A stretch of 38,110 nucleotides of DNA. Origin: Gulosibacter chungangensis. Lineage in GTDB: Bacteria > Actinomycetota > Actinomycetes > Actinomycetales > Microbacteriaceae. The translations under genes and the position numbers were made by a program. A model generated the notes under the pieces. It saw only the letters and a program-made list of their open reading frames with translations, was not told where the DNA came from and did no database searches. Location: assembly GCF_008831155.1 (NCBI RefSeq), contig NZ_WBKB01000013.1, positions 1 through 38,110 on the forward strand. The letters run 5' to 3'. This document shows positions 6,028 through 14,713 of the stretch, one piece after another; positions within the stretch are counted from its first letter, which is position 1; each line of letters starts with the position of its first letter.

Positions 6028-8928
6028 ATGACCTCCCCACTCACGGACTACCAGGCGAAGTACTACGCGCACGAGTTGCAGCGCAGCTACGCCAACGATC
6101 ACGTCGGCAAGCTCGCCGGCCTGCTGTTCGACGCACAGGTTGAGCCGAAGCCGCACCAGATCGACGCGGCGCTCTTCGCGCTGCAAACACCGTTCCTGCC
6201 GGGAGTGATCCTCGCCGACGAGGTCGGCCTCGGTAAGACGATCGAGGCGGGCATCGTCATCTCGCAGTACTGGGCAGAACGCCGCCGCAGCATCCTGATC
6301 GTTGCCCCGTCGAGTCTGCGGCAGCAGTGGCAGCAGGAGCTGTACGAGAAGTTCCTGATTCCGTCCGCCATCCTCGACCCGAAGTCGAAGGAGGCGCTGC
6401 TTGCTGCGACGGGCGGACGCTCGGCACAGGTGCTGATCTGCTCCTATGAGTTCGCGCTCCGGCACGAGACCTCACTACTCAAGGCCTGGGATCTCGTGGT
6501 CGCGGACGAGGCGCACCGGCTACGGAACTTCTGGACGGGCAAGACCAAGGCTGCTGAGGCGGTGGCGCACATCGTGTCAGGCGCGCACAAGACGGTGTTG
6601 CTGACGGCGACGCCCCTACAGAACAAGCTCGAGGAGCTGTATGGGCTGGTGTCGATCTTCGACCCGGACTACTTTTACTCGCTCGATGCGTTCCGTGAGC
6701 GGTATGTCAAGAATCGCGACCTCGGCGGTGACGACGACCTGGTGGAGCGTGTCGCGTCGGTCTCGAAGCGCACACTGCGGCGCGACGCGGACAAATACAT
6801 CCACTTCACCAAGCGCCTGCCGCTGACGGTCGAGTTCACCCCGTCGCCAGACGAGGCGCGGCTCTACGACTTGGTGAACGACTACCTGCAGCGCGACGAG
6901 CTGTTCGCCTTCGCGGGCAGTCAGCGTCACCTCTCTGCCCTGATCATCCGGAAGCGCCTCGGATCATCGACCTATGCGGTCGCGAGCACGCTGGAGAACA
7001 TCGCGAGCCGCCTGGCGGACGAAGTTGCTGCCGGGCAGCGCCGCGATGGTCGTGGTGGCCTCGTGGCAGCCGACTTCGCCGTCGATGATGAGATCACCAG
7101 CGAGGAGCTGGAGGAGGCCGAGGAAATCGACGGAACTGCCAACGGTTCCCGCCCGTCGTCGTTGCCCCTTGACGAGTCGCTACTGGAGGCGATGCGTGCC
7201 GAGGTTACCGAGCTGCGCGAGTACGCGGCGCTTGCCCGTTCGATCACGGAGAACCAGAAGGCTGTCAAACTCGGTGAGGCGCTCGACCTGGGCTTCGAGC
7301 GGCTGCGTGAGCTGGGCGCTCCTGAGAAGGCCATTATCTTCACGGACTCGACCAAGACGCAGGAGTACATCGCTCGATCGCTGCGTGAAGCCGGTCGTGG
7401 CGAGGGACTCGTCTTGTTCAACGGCTCGAACAACGGGCCGGAGCAGACCGCGATCTACCAGGCATGGCTCAAGGCCAACCAGGACGGCGACCTGATTACC
7501 GGCATTGCCGCCGTCGATCGGCGCAAGGCGCTGGTGGATTACTTCCGCACCGAGGGCACGATCATGATCGCGACCGAGGCGGCTGCCGAGGGAATCAACC
7601 TGCAGTTCTGCTCGATGCTCGTCAACTACGACCTGCCCTGGAACCCGCAGCGAGTCGAGCAGCGCATCGGCCGGGTGCACCGCTTCGGGCAGAAGCACAA
7701 CGTCGTCGTCGTGAACTTCTCGAACAAGGGCAACATCGCCGAACAGCGCATCCTGGAACTGCTGACGAACAAGTTCCAGCTGTTCTCCAGCGTGTTCGGC
7801 GCGAGCGACGAGGTGCTTGGTGCGATCGAGGACGGGCTGGACTTCGAGAAGACGATCAGTGACATCCTCACACGCTGCCGAACCGCCGACGAGCTGGATG
7901 CCGCGTTCCGGGAACTCGAGGGGCAGTATGCGAGCGAGATTTCGCGGGAGATGGCCAGCGCCAAGGCGAAGGTCTTCGACAACCTCGACCCGCATGTCCA
8001 GGATCGCCTTAAGGCGTATGACACGCAGTCCGGCGAGGTGCTCAACAAGTTCGAGCGCCTGCTGCTCGCGGTGACCCGGCATGAGCTGGATCGATTCGCC
8101 ACCTTCGAGGGCGACGGCCGGACGTTCGTGCTGACGGAGGCGCCGGTCAGGGAGGCGTCGACCGGGCGCTACTTCTTCAAGTCGCAGCCACTCGACAACG
8201 CCCACCAGTACCGCTACGCGAGCCCGCTCGCCCAGTACGTCGTCGACACGTCGAAGGGACATGAGACCCCAGCGCGGGAGCTGACCTTCTCGCTTGGTCA
8301 GTCAGATCGCGTCAGCAGCGCGATCCGGGCACTGGAGGGCACCAGCGGCGAGCTGACCGTGAACCTCGCGACCTTCCGCATGAAGGCGCGTGATGAGGAC
8401 GTCTCCGAGTCCTACATGTTGGCCGGTGCCCTGACTGATGACGGCCAGTGGCTCGACGAGGAGTACGTTGCGGACATCCTCGACCTGGCCTGCATCTCGG
8501 TCGGAGGGCAGCCCGTGGCGATCGACGAGTCACGCTTCACGCCGCACCTTGATACGCGACGGGTGGAGCTGGAGAAGGAAGTCCAGGGGCGCAACTCCCG
8601 CTACTACGACCAGCAGGAGGAACTGCTCTACCGCAACCAGCAGGATCGCAAGGCCGAGCACGAGGGTGCCATCCGCGACTACCGGGCGAAGGAGAAGGAA
8701 GCACGCAAGCTTGCCCGGCAGGCCGATGACCCGATGGAGCAGCTACGACTCAAGAAGGAAGCCCGGAAGTGGGAGCAGCGCGCCGAGGAGGCCGACGAGG
8801 ACTTCCGGGACACACGCAAGAAGCTCCGCGCCGAGGCCGACAAGTACCTCGAGCTGATTGAGCAGTCACTCCAGGGAACCCAGGAGACCGAGCACCTGTT
8901 CACGATTCGCTGGCGGATCGCCACATAG
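6028..8928 (+). CDS. SNF2/RapA-like DEAD/DEAH ATPase (helicase superfamily 2)
   Basis: A 966-residue protein. ATG 6028 is chosen because GGAGGAGGT sits 5 bases before it. Motif I is DEVGLGKT (64-71), motif II DEAH (160-163), motif III LLTATPLQN. The helicase C domain has ATEAAAEGINLQFCSMLVNY, DLPWNPQRVEQRIGRVHRFG and a VVVVNF strand, i.e. the SNF2/RapA arrangement. An acidic insertion lies near residues 350-375, and the last 150 residues are a charged coiled coil. SNF2 proteins translocate on duplex DNA and remodel bound proteins. Its position just before a type III-like Mod/Res pair suggests it helps restriction or survey DNA. Only a 60-base gap separates it from the methyltransferase. It is not a full-length RapA, and the neighbours are not those of RapA, so I read it as a defence helicase. 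Confidence 0.88.
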   Translation: MTSPLTDYQAKYYAHELQRSYANDHVGKLAGLLFDAQVEPKPHQIDAALFALQTPFLPGVILADEVGLGKTIEAGIVISQYWAERRRSILIVAPSSLRQQWQQELYEKFLIPSAILDPKSKEALLAATGGRSAQVLICSYEFALRHETSLLKAWDLVVADEAHRLRNFWTGKTKAAEAVAHIVSGAHKTVLLTATPLQNKLEELYGLVSIFDPDYFYSLDAFRERYVKNRDLGGDDDLVERVASVSKRTLRRDADKYIHFTKRLPLTVEFTPSPDEARLYDLVNDYLQRDELFAFAGSQRHLSALIIRKRLGSSTYAVASTLENIASRLADEVAAGQRRDGRGGLVAADFAVDDEITSEELEEAEEIDGTANGSRPSSLPLDESLLEAMRAEVTELREYAALARSITENQKAVKLGEALDLGFERLRELGAPEKAIIFTDSTKTQEYIARSLREAGRGEGLVLFNGSNNGPEQTAIYQAWLKANQDGDLITGIAAVDRRKALVDYFRTEGTIMIATEAAAEGINLQFCSMLVNYDLPWNPQRVEQRIGRVHRFGQKHNVVVVNFSNKGNIAEQRILELLTNKFQLFSSVFGASDEVLGAIEDGLDFEKTISDILTRCRTADELDAAFRELEGQYASEISREMASAKAKVFDNLDPHVQDRLKAYDTQSGEVLNKFERLLLAVTRHELDRFATFEGDGRTFVLTEAPVREASTGRYFFKSQPLDNAHQYRYASPLAQYVVDTSKGHETPARELTFSLGQSDRVSSAIRALEGTSGELTVNLATFRMKARDEDVSESYMLAGALTDDGQWLDEEYVADILDLACISVGGQPVAIDESRFTPHLDTRRVELEKEVQGRNSRYYDQQEELLYRNQQDRKAEHEGAIRDYRAKEKEARKLARQADDPMEQLRLKKEARKWEQRAEEADEDFRDTRKKLRAEADKYLELIEQSLQGTQETEHLFTIRWRIAT

Positions 8929-8939
8929 ACCACGGGTCA

Positions 8940-8968
8940 TTCACAAACCCGACGCAAATTGTTAAAAT
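8940..8968 (+). promoter_or_regulatory. Sigma70-like promoter before the methyltransferase gene
   Basis: TTCACA at 8940-8945, a 17-base spacer, and TAAAAT at 8963-8968 form a good -35/-10 pair in the only sizeable gap of the operon, ending about 20 bases before the ATG at 8989. The gap is much more AT-rich than the flanking genes. A short inverted repeat, CGGGT (8933-8937) and ACCCG (8947-8951), flanks the -35 and might be an operator. The leader would be very short (about 14 bases) with only a weak GAGA before the start. Confidence 0.55.
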
Positions 8969-8988
8969 CATGAAAGAGAATCACCCGA

Positions 8989-10950
8989 ATGACTGACGAG
9001 ATCTACGAAACACCATCCACTACTCCGAACTTCCAGACCGAGCTGGCAGCGCAGCTTGCCGATCTGATTCCCGAGGCCATCGCCGACGGCAAGATGGATA
9101 TCGAGAAGCTCAAAGAACTGCTCGACGGCGACGCAGCCGACGGCAACGAACGGTTCGGACTCTTCTGGCCCGGCAAGAAGCGCGCCCTCCGTGCGGCGCA
9201 AGAGCCGACCACGGCGACGCTGAAGCCTGACTTCGAGAACTCGAAGGACTGGGACACGACCAAGAACGTCTTCATCGAGGGCGACAACCTCGAAGTGCTC
9301 AAGATCCTGCAGAAGTACTACCACGCGAAGATCAAGCTGATCTACATCGACCCTCCGTACAACACCGGCAAGGACTTCGTATACCCGGACAATTATCGCG
9401 AGGGGCTCCAGACCTACCTGGAGTACACCGGGCAGGTCGGTGAGGACGGAAGGGTCAAGAGCACCAGCGCGCGCAACACCTCCGACAACCCTCACTACCA
9501 CTCGGCGTGGCTGAACATGATGTATCCGCGCCTCAAGCTCGCCCGTAACCTGCTCAAGGACGATGGCGTGATCCTGATTTCGATCAATGACGTCGAACAG
9601 GCGCAGTTGCGTCGGCTCTGTGATGAGGTGTTTGGAGAGAACAACCTCGTTGCTCAGTTCGTGTGGCTCAATGATGGCAACGTCGACCAACAGAGCAAAA
9701 TCAAGGGCGTCCACGAATACGTTTTCGCCTATGCGCGGAACGCAGCAAAATTTGCACGTCCGACAGTGATCGACCCGAACATTGGCGAAGACAGCAAGCT
9801 CTACCGCGAGCTGATTGAGAACTCCATCACGAAGAACGGTCCGGCGAACCCGCCTTCCGAAGTTGAACTGCCTGTGGGCTTCCCCGCAAACTTCACCTCT
9901 GGTCGAGTTGGGCCTCGCGAGGACTCGTTCCCACACGTGTTGGACGAGATCCTCGTCGAGGAGGGAAAAGTTGCGGCTCCCGCGCGCGTGCGGAGTGGCT
10001 GGAGTTCTCGAAACTTGCTTGACCTTTTCATCCGCAACGGATGCTCACCTATTGACGACGCGGATGGCCGTGAAACGTGGTTCGAGCTGCGGGACACGGG
10101 TGCGATCTACATGATTAAGCGTCGTGCGGAAGACCAGGGCCATGTGCTGTCTGTCCTTCGAAACCTGGGCACGACCAAGCAGAACAGCTCACTCCTTGCG
10201 TCGTGGGGATTGACCTTCTCCTACCCGAAGCCACTTGGCCTAATCGAGTATCTCGTCACCGTGTTCACGCGCCCGGATGAAGACGCGTTGATTCTTGATT
10301 TCTTCTCTGGCTCGGCGACGACCGCCCACGCGGTGATGTCTGCCAACTTGCGAGACCAGGGTCGGCGCCGCCATATTCAGGTTCAGCTGCCGGAGCCCGT
10401 GGGTGACGAGGAAAGCAGCACGATTGCGGATCTCGCGCGACTGCGGATCGACAAGGCCGGTGAGTCTCTCGCCGGTACTCGAAAGAATCAGCTTCAGGTA
10501 AGCGAAGATGCCATGCTTGACATTGGCTTCCGTTCCTACAAGCTCTCCGATACGAACTTCGCCAAGTGGCGGCTGTCGAGCGATGTCGAGGAGGATGCGC
10601 TGCAGCAGCACCTGCTGAGTCTTCGTGACAGTGCGACCGATGACGCGAGTGCTGATGACCTGCTCACGGAGATTCTGCTCAAGCAGGGTTACTCGCTGAC
10701 CGAGGCTGTCTCGCCTGCCGAGGTTGGTGGCCTCGATGTCCGTCTCGTGCGGGATCGCGACGGTGACATCGCCGTGTTGGCGTACCTGAACGAGCACGTC
10801 AAGCCGACGCTCGAGCAGCTCCGTGCACTCGTTGACGAGTCTCCGACACGGATCATCGTGCTCGAGGACGTATTCCAGGGCGACGACGAACTCAAGACCA
10901 ACCTGGCCCAGCTCTGCAAGAGCAAGGGCATTGAGCTCTGGACGGCCTGA
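8989..10950 (+). CDS. mod: Type III-like site-specific DNA adenine methyltransferase (Mod)
   Basis: A 653-residue protein. The catalytic DPPY motif (residues 121-124, in YIDPPYNTGKDF) comes before the AdoMet-binding motif (about 436-446, ILDFFSGSATT). This order is that of beta-class N6-adenine methyltransferases such as type III Mod. A region of about 300 residues between the motifs should hold the target recognition domain. The C-terminal 150 residues are outside the usual catalytic core. It would protect host sites by methylating adenine, and the following gene is its Res-like partner. The stop at 10950 is 2 bp before the next ATG. It has its own candidate promoter, as expected if methylation must precede restriction. 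Confidence 0.92.
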   Translation: MTDEIYETPSTTPNFQTELAAQLADLIPEAIADGKMDIEKLKELLDGDAADGNERFGLFWPGKKRALRAAQEPTTATLKPDFENSKDWDTTKNVFIEGDNLEVLKILQKYYHAKIKLIYIDPPYNTGKDFVYPDNYREGLQTYLEYTGQVGEDGRVKSTSARNTSDNPHYHSAWLNMMYPRLKLARNLLKDDGVILISINDVEQAQLRRLCDEVFGENNLVAQFVWLNDGNVDQQSKIKGVHEYVFAYARNAAKFARPTVIDPNIGEDSKLYRELIENSITKNGPANPPSEVELPVGFPANFTSGRVGPREDSFPHVLDEILVEEGKVAAPARVRSGWSSRNLLDLFIRNGCSPIDDADGRETWFELRDTGAIYMIKRRAEDQGHVLSVLRNLGTTKQNSSLLASWGLTFSYPKPLGLIEYLVTVFTRPDEDALILDFFSGSATTAHAVMSANLRDQGRRRHIQVQLPEPVGDEESSTIADLARLRIDKAGESLAGTRKNQLQVSEDAMLDIGFRSYKLSDTNFAKWRLSSDVEEDALQQHLLSLRDSATDDASADDLLTEILLKQGYSLTEAVSPAEVGGLDVRLVRDRDGDIAVLAYLNEHVKPTLEQLRALVDESPTRIIVLEDVFQGDDELKTNLAQLCKSKGIELWTA

Positions 10951-10952
10951 GT

Positions 10953-13949
10953 ATGAAGAACAGCACAGCGAGCGGATCAGGATTTCAGTTCGACGCCAGT
11001 CAGCCGTATCAGCTGGATGCAATCGCGTCCGTGGTTGACCTGTTCGACGGGCAGCCGAAGGATGCGGAGAAGCTGGTCACGACACTGCGTGGTGCGGCGG
11101 CATTACCCAACTCAGATCAAGCGGCGCTCGACATCGACCTCACGCAGGAAGTCGGCGCGGTCGGCAACAGCCTCGTGCTCGACCGCGACCTGATCCTCGC
11201 AAACCTGCAGCGCGTGCAGGATCGCAACGGCCTTGAAGTTGCGTCGGCACTAGCGGGCGACGCGCTCGACTTCGACATCGAGATGGAGACCGGTACCGGT
11301 AAGACCTACGTCTATCTGCGCACGATCTTCGATCTGGCCGTCCGCTACAACTTCACGAAGTTCGTGATCCTCGTGCCGAGCGTCGCGATTCGCGAGGGTG
11401 TCAGCACGAGCATCCGGCTCATGCGAGAGCACTTCGAGAACCTCTACAAGCCGCAGGGCATCACCTTCGATGCCTCGATCTACAGCGGTAAGAGCGCCGA
11501 GGAGGTGCAGTCGTTCGCGACCTCGACGAACGTGCAGATCCTGATCATGACGATTGACTCGATCCGTGGCAATGCGAACACCCGCATCATCCACCAGACG
11601 CGTGACAAGCTGAACGGTCTGCGCCCGATCGACTATCTGAAGGCGACCCACCCGGTCGTCATCATGGACGAGCCGCAGAACATGGAGTCGCAGCTCTCGC
11701 AGTCGGCGGTCGGTGAACTCGACCCCGTGTTCACTCTGCGTTACAGCGCGACGCACAAGAAGCAGCGCAACGTCGTCTACCGGCTCGACCCGGTCGACGC
11801 CCACGATCTCGGTCTGGTGAAGCAGATCGTCGTCGCTGAGGTGGCCCAGCAGTGCGCAGACGCGACACCGTATATCAAGCTGGTTGAGGTGCGGCGTGAG
11901 CCGTCGTGGTCCGCCCGACTCGAGCTGTCCTGCCGCAAAGCCGATGGCTCGCTCGAGCGGCGCATCGTGAGCGTGAAGCAGCACCAGGAGCTGTCGGATG
12001 CACGCCTGACGAACAACCCGATCTACGAAGGCTGGCGCATCAACGAGATGAGCATCGAGCCTGCCTACGTCGACCTCACCACCCACGGCTTCCTGTACGA
12101 GGGCGAGAGCATCGGCGCCTCGGCTGGCGCGCTCTACAAGGAGATGATCCGCGAGACCGTTCGCGAGCACCTCCGCAAGGAATCGATGCTGCGCGCCAAG
12201 GGCATCAAGGTGCTCAGCCTCTTCTTCGTCGATAAGGTCGCCAGCTACCTGGGTGACAGCACGAACAACGACGACGCGAACGGCGACTTCGTGCAGTGGT
12301 TCGACGAGGTCTTCGTAGAGGAGCGCGCGAAGTCCGCCCGCTACCAGGAGCTGCTGCCGCAGGCGCCGAGTGAACTGCGCCGGGCGTACTTCTCCCAGAT
12401 CAAACGCGGCAAGACGACGACCTTCCAGGACTCGTCCGGCACGACGAAAGCCGATGACGACGCCTACGAACTGATCATGCAGGACAAGGCTCGATTGCTG
12501 GACGAGAACGAGCCTGTCCGGTTCATCTTCAGCCACTCTGCCCTGCGAGAGGGCTGGGACAACCCGAACGTCTTCCAGATCTGCACCCTGCGCGAGATGG
12601 GCGCTGAGACTGAGCGCCGCCAGACCCTCGGCCGTGGACTGCGCCTCCCCGTCGCCAAGACCGCTGACGGCTACACCCGCGTCGCTGACCGTGGCGTCGC
12701 GACGCTGACGGTCGTGGCGAACGAGTCGTACACGAAGTTCGCGGACGCGCTCCAGCGTGAGTACAAGGACGCCGGGGTCGAGATCGGCCGGGTGCGCCGG
12801 GCCGAGTTCTCGAAGATCCCGCTGCAGGACGAGAACGGTGCGCTCACCGACGACCAGTTCGGCTACCAGCGCTCCGTTCTGGTGTGGGAGCACCTCAAGG
12901 ACAAGGGCTTCATCGACAAGGACGGCGCGGTCACATCGAAGTTCCAGCCGAACCAGCTCGGCTTCGACCTCGGCCTGCCCGTCGACTTCGTCTGGGCTGA
13001 GCCGATCATAATCGAGCTGGTCGAACGCGCGAACATCGGCAAGTACGTCAAGCCCGTCAGTAAGCGTCAGCCACGCGTGCTCAATAAACAGCTCTACTCG
13101 ACGCCGGAGTTCGAGGAGTTCTGGGAGACGATCAGCCAGAAGACCACCTACCGCGTCAGCGTCGGCCGTGACCAGCTGATCGAGAACGCCATCCGGGCGA
13201 TCCGTGAGGCGCCGAAGATCGACGCGCTGCGTATCCAGGTCACCCGCGCCGGAGTCAAGGTGCTGCGAGGCGGCGCCAAGGGCGAGGAACTCGGCACCCG
13301 CTCGGCCGACCTCAAGGGCAGCTACGACCTGCCCGACATCATCACGGAGCTGCAGGAGGCAACCTCCCTCACTCGCAAGACCATCGTCGACATCCTGATC
13401 GGCAGCGAGCGGCTGGGCGAGTTCATCGGCAACCCGAACGACTTTATTGCCATGACGAAGCGCGCCCTCCAGAGCGAGCTGGCAAAGATCGTGGTTGAGG
13501 GCATCCAGTACGAGCGGATCGCGGGATCGGTCTACGAACTGCGCGAGCTGCAGAAGGACGGCGAGGAGGAGAAGGAGCGCTTCCTCGACCAGATGTACAA
13601 GGTGCAGCACACCCAGAAGACCGACTTCGACTACGTCGTCTTTGACTCGGACGTGGAGCGCCAGTTCGCGGAGCTGCTCGACTCCCGCGAGGACATCAAG
13701 CTGTTCATGAAGCTCCCCGCCAAGTTCAAGATCGACACCCCTGTCGGCCCGTACAACCCCGACTGGGCGATCATCAAGCAGGAGGACGGCGAAGACCGGA
13801 TCTACATGATCCGAGAGACGAAGAGCACGCTCGACGACTCGAAGCTCCGCCCAACCGAACTCGCCAAGATCAAGTCCGCCAAGCGCCACTTCGAAGCCAT
13901 CGGCATCGAGGACTACGCACGAGCAGTACCAGGAGCGTGGAGGGTATGA
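10953..13949 (+). CDS. res: Type III-like restriction enzyme Res subunit (DEAD/DEAH helicase plus PD-(D/E)XK nuclease)
   Basis: A 998-residue protein. Motif I is ETGTGKT (112-118), motif II is VIMDEPQNM (about residue 238, i.e. DEPQ as in type III Res) and motif VI is GAETERRQTLGRGLRLPV; EGWDNPNVFQI marks motif V. Near the C-terminus (about 938-956) the sequence NPDWAI ... MIRETKST gives the PD-x(n)-E-x-K core of the Res nuclease domain. It should translocate or slide on DNA after recognition by Mod and cleave. It begins 2 bp after the Mod stop and its last codons overlap the DUF6414 gene by 4 bp, showing tight coupling to the downstream genes. The key residues look intact. Confidence 0.92.
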   Translation: MKNSTASGSGFQFDASQPYQLDAIASVVDLFDGQPKDAEKLVTTLRGAAALPNSDQAALDIDLTQEVGAVGNSLVLDRDLILANLQRVQDRNGLEVASALAGDALDFDIEMETGTGKTYVYLRTIFDLAVRYNFTKFVILVPSVAIREGVSTSIRLMREHFENLYKPQGITFDASIYSGKSAEEVQSFATSTNVQILIMTIDSIRGNANTRIIHQTRDKLNGLRPIDYLKATHPVVIMDEPQNMESQLSQSAVGELDPVFTLRYSATHKKQRNVVYRLDPVDAHDLGLVKQIVVAEVAQQCADATPYIKLVEVRREPSWSARLELSCRKADGSLERRIVSVKQHQELSDARLTNNPIYEGWRINEMSIEPAYVDLTTHGFLYEGESIGASAGALYKEMIRETVREHLRKESMLRAKGIKVLSLFFVDKVASYLGDSTNNDDANGDFVQWFDEVFVEERAKSARYQELLPQAPSELRRAYFSQIKRGKTTTFQDSSGTTKADDDAYELIMQDKARLLDENEPVRFIFSHSALREGWDNPNVFQICTLREMGAETERRQTLGRGLRLPVAKTADGYTRVADRGVATLTVVANESYTKFADALQREYKDAGVEIGRVRRAEFSKIPLQDENGALTDDQFGYQRSVLVWEHLKDKGFIDKDGAVTSKFQPNQLGFDLGLPVDFVWAEPIIIELVERANIGKYVKPVSKRQPRVLNKQLYSTPEFEEFWETISQKTTYRVSVGRDQLIENAIRAIREAPKIDALRIQVTRAGVKVLRGGAKGEELGTRSADLKGSYDLPDIITELQEATSLTRKTIVDILIGSERLGEFIGNPNDFIAMTKRALQSELAKIVVEGIQYERIAGSVYELRELQKDGEEEKERFLDQMYKVQHTQKTDFDYVVFDSDVERQFAELLDSREDIKLFMKLPAKFKIDTPVGPYNPDWAIIKQEDGEDRIYMIRETKSTLDDSKLRPTELAKIKSAKRHFEAIGIEDYARAVPGAWRV

Positions 13950-14713
13950 CGAAGCAGAGCACGACACAGGTGTCATTGATCAAGATCGTCTACTTCGACG
14001 AGGAATCGGCATCGGACTTGCTGGACATCGTGGCCGGCGGTAAAGAGACATCTTCGAAGGAGTCGACCAAGGAACGTGCCGCTGAAGTTGAGGCTGAGGC
14101 ACGCGCGAAGGCCGCCGCAAAATTCAACTGGCTCCCCTTCTTCGGAGGATCAGCTGAGGCCAGTGCCGCCGCGAGTGCGTCCGCGGTCGGACGCAGCATC
14201 CTGAACAAGACGCTTTCGAACACCATCCTGACCGACTACCTCAGCAAGCTTGCTGACCTGAAGGGTATCGAGCGCCTTGATGACCTAACAGTCACTGCTC
14301 GTAGCGACTCAGCGGCGTACATAAAGATGTACACGCCGTACCTGGCGATGCTCAAGATCGACGAGCTACCCGTCAACCTTGCCGAACTGGATAGCGCGCT
14401 GATGTCAGCAAAGGGCTACTACGAGCTACTCGGGCAGAGCACGGACGGCGCGAAGCGCATCTTGCGCTTCAATATCCAGGCCTTCCGCAACAACTATGGG
14501 CTGGTTGATCTCGGGCGCATGCGACTCGTGTTTCACGGTATCCGAGTCGGCAAGGCCGCAGAGTCCAGCCTGACGATGCAGGCCGAGATGGCACCCGGCG
14601 CCGAACCTGCACCGTTGACTGGGCTGGACGTGGTCGACGGCCCCTCAGCGGAGTCAAGCACGCTTCTCGATGTGTACGACGTCATTCTTGCGGGAGTTGA
14701 GTATGGGGAGTGA
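13946..14713 (+). CDS. DUF6414 family protein
   Basis: A 255-residue protein. I start it at ATG 13946, which overlaps the Res stop by 4 bp (ATGA), rather than the GTG at 13937. Near the N-terminus are VSLIKIVYFDEESASDLLDI, then Ser/Lys/Glu/Ala-rich helices, a short WLPFFGGSAEASAAASASA segment around residue 65, and a C-terminal beta-rich half (MRLVFHGIRVGKA). The arrangement matches DUF6414 as I remember it, a family without known function. Its last 11 bp overlap the AAA+ gene, so translation of the two is probably coupled. It has no enzymatic motif that I can see and could be an adaptor or substrate-binding subunit of the ATPase. Confidence 0.65.
   Translation: MTKQSTTQVSLIKIVYFDEESASDLLDIVAGGKETSSKESTKERAAEVEAEARAKAAAKFNWLPFFGGSAEASAAASASAVGRSILNKTLSNTILTDYLSKLADLKGIERLDDLTVTARSDSAAYIKMYTPYLAMLKIDELPVNLAELDSALMSAKGYYELLGQSTDGAKRILRFNIQAFRNNYGLVDLGRMRLVFHGIRVGKAAESSLTMQAEMAPGAEPAPLTGLDVVDGPSAESSTLLDVYDVILAGVEYGE

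Noticed and set aside
7180-8262. 360-residue minus-strand open frame
   Set aside because: Shadow of the SNF2 gene, caused by high GC at third codon positions.
11250-13976. 908-residue minus-strand open frame
   Set aside because: Antisense shadow of the res gene: the translation is Leu/Val/Asp/Arg-rich and has no motif, while the plus-strand frame has all helicase and nuclease motifs.
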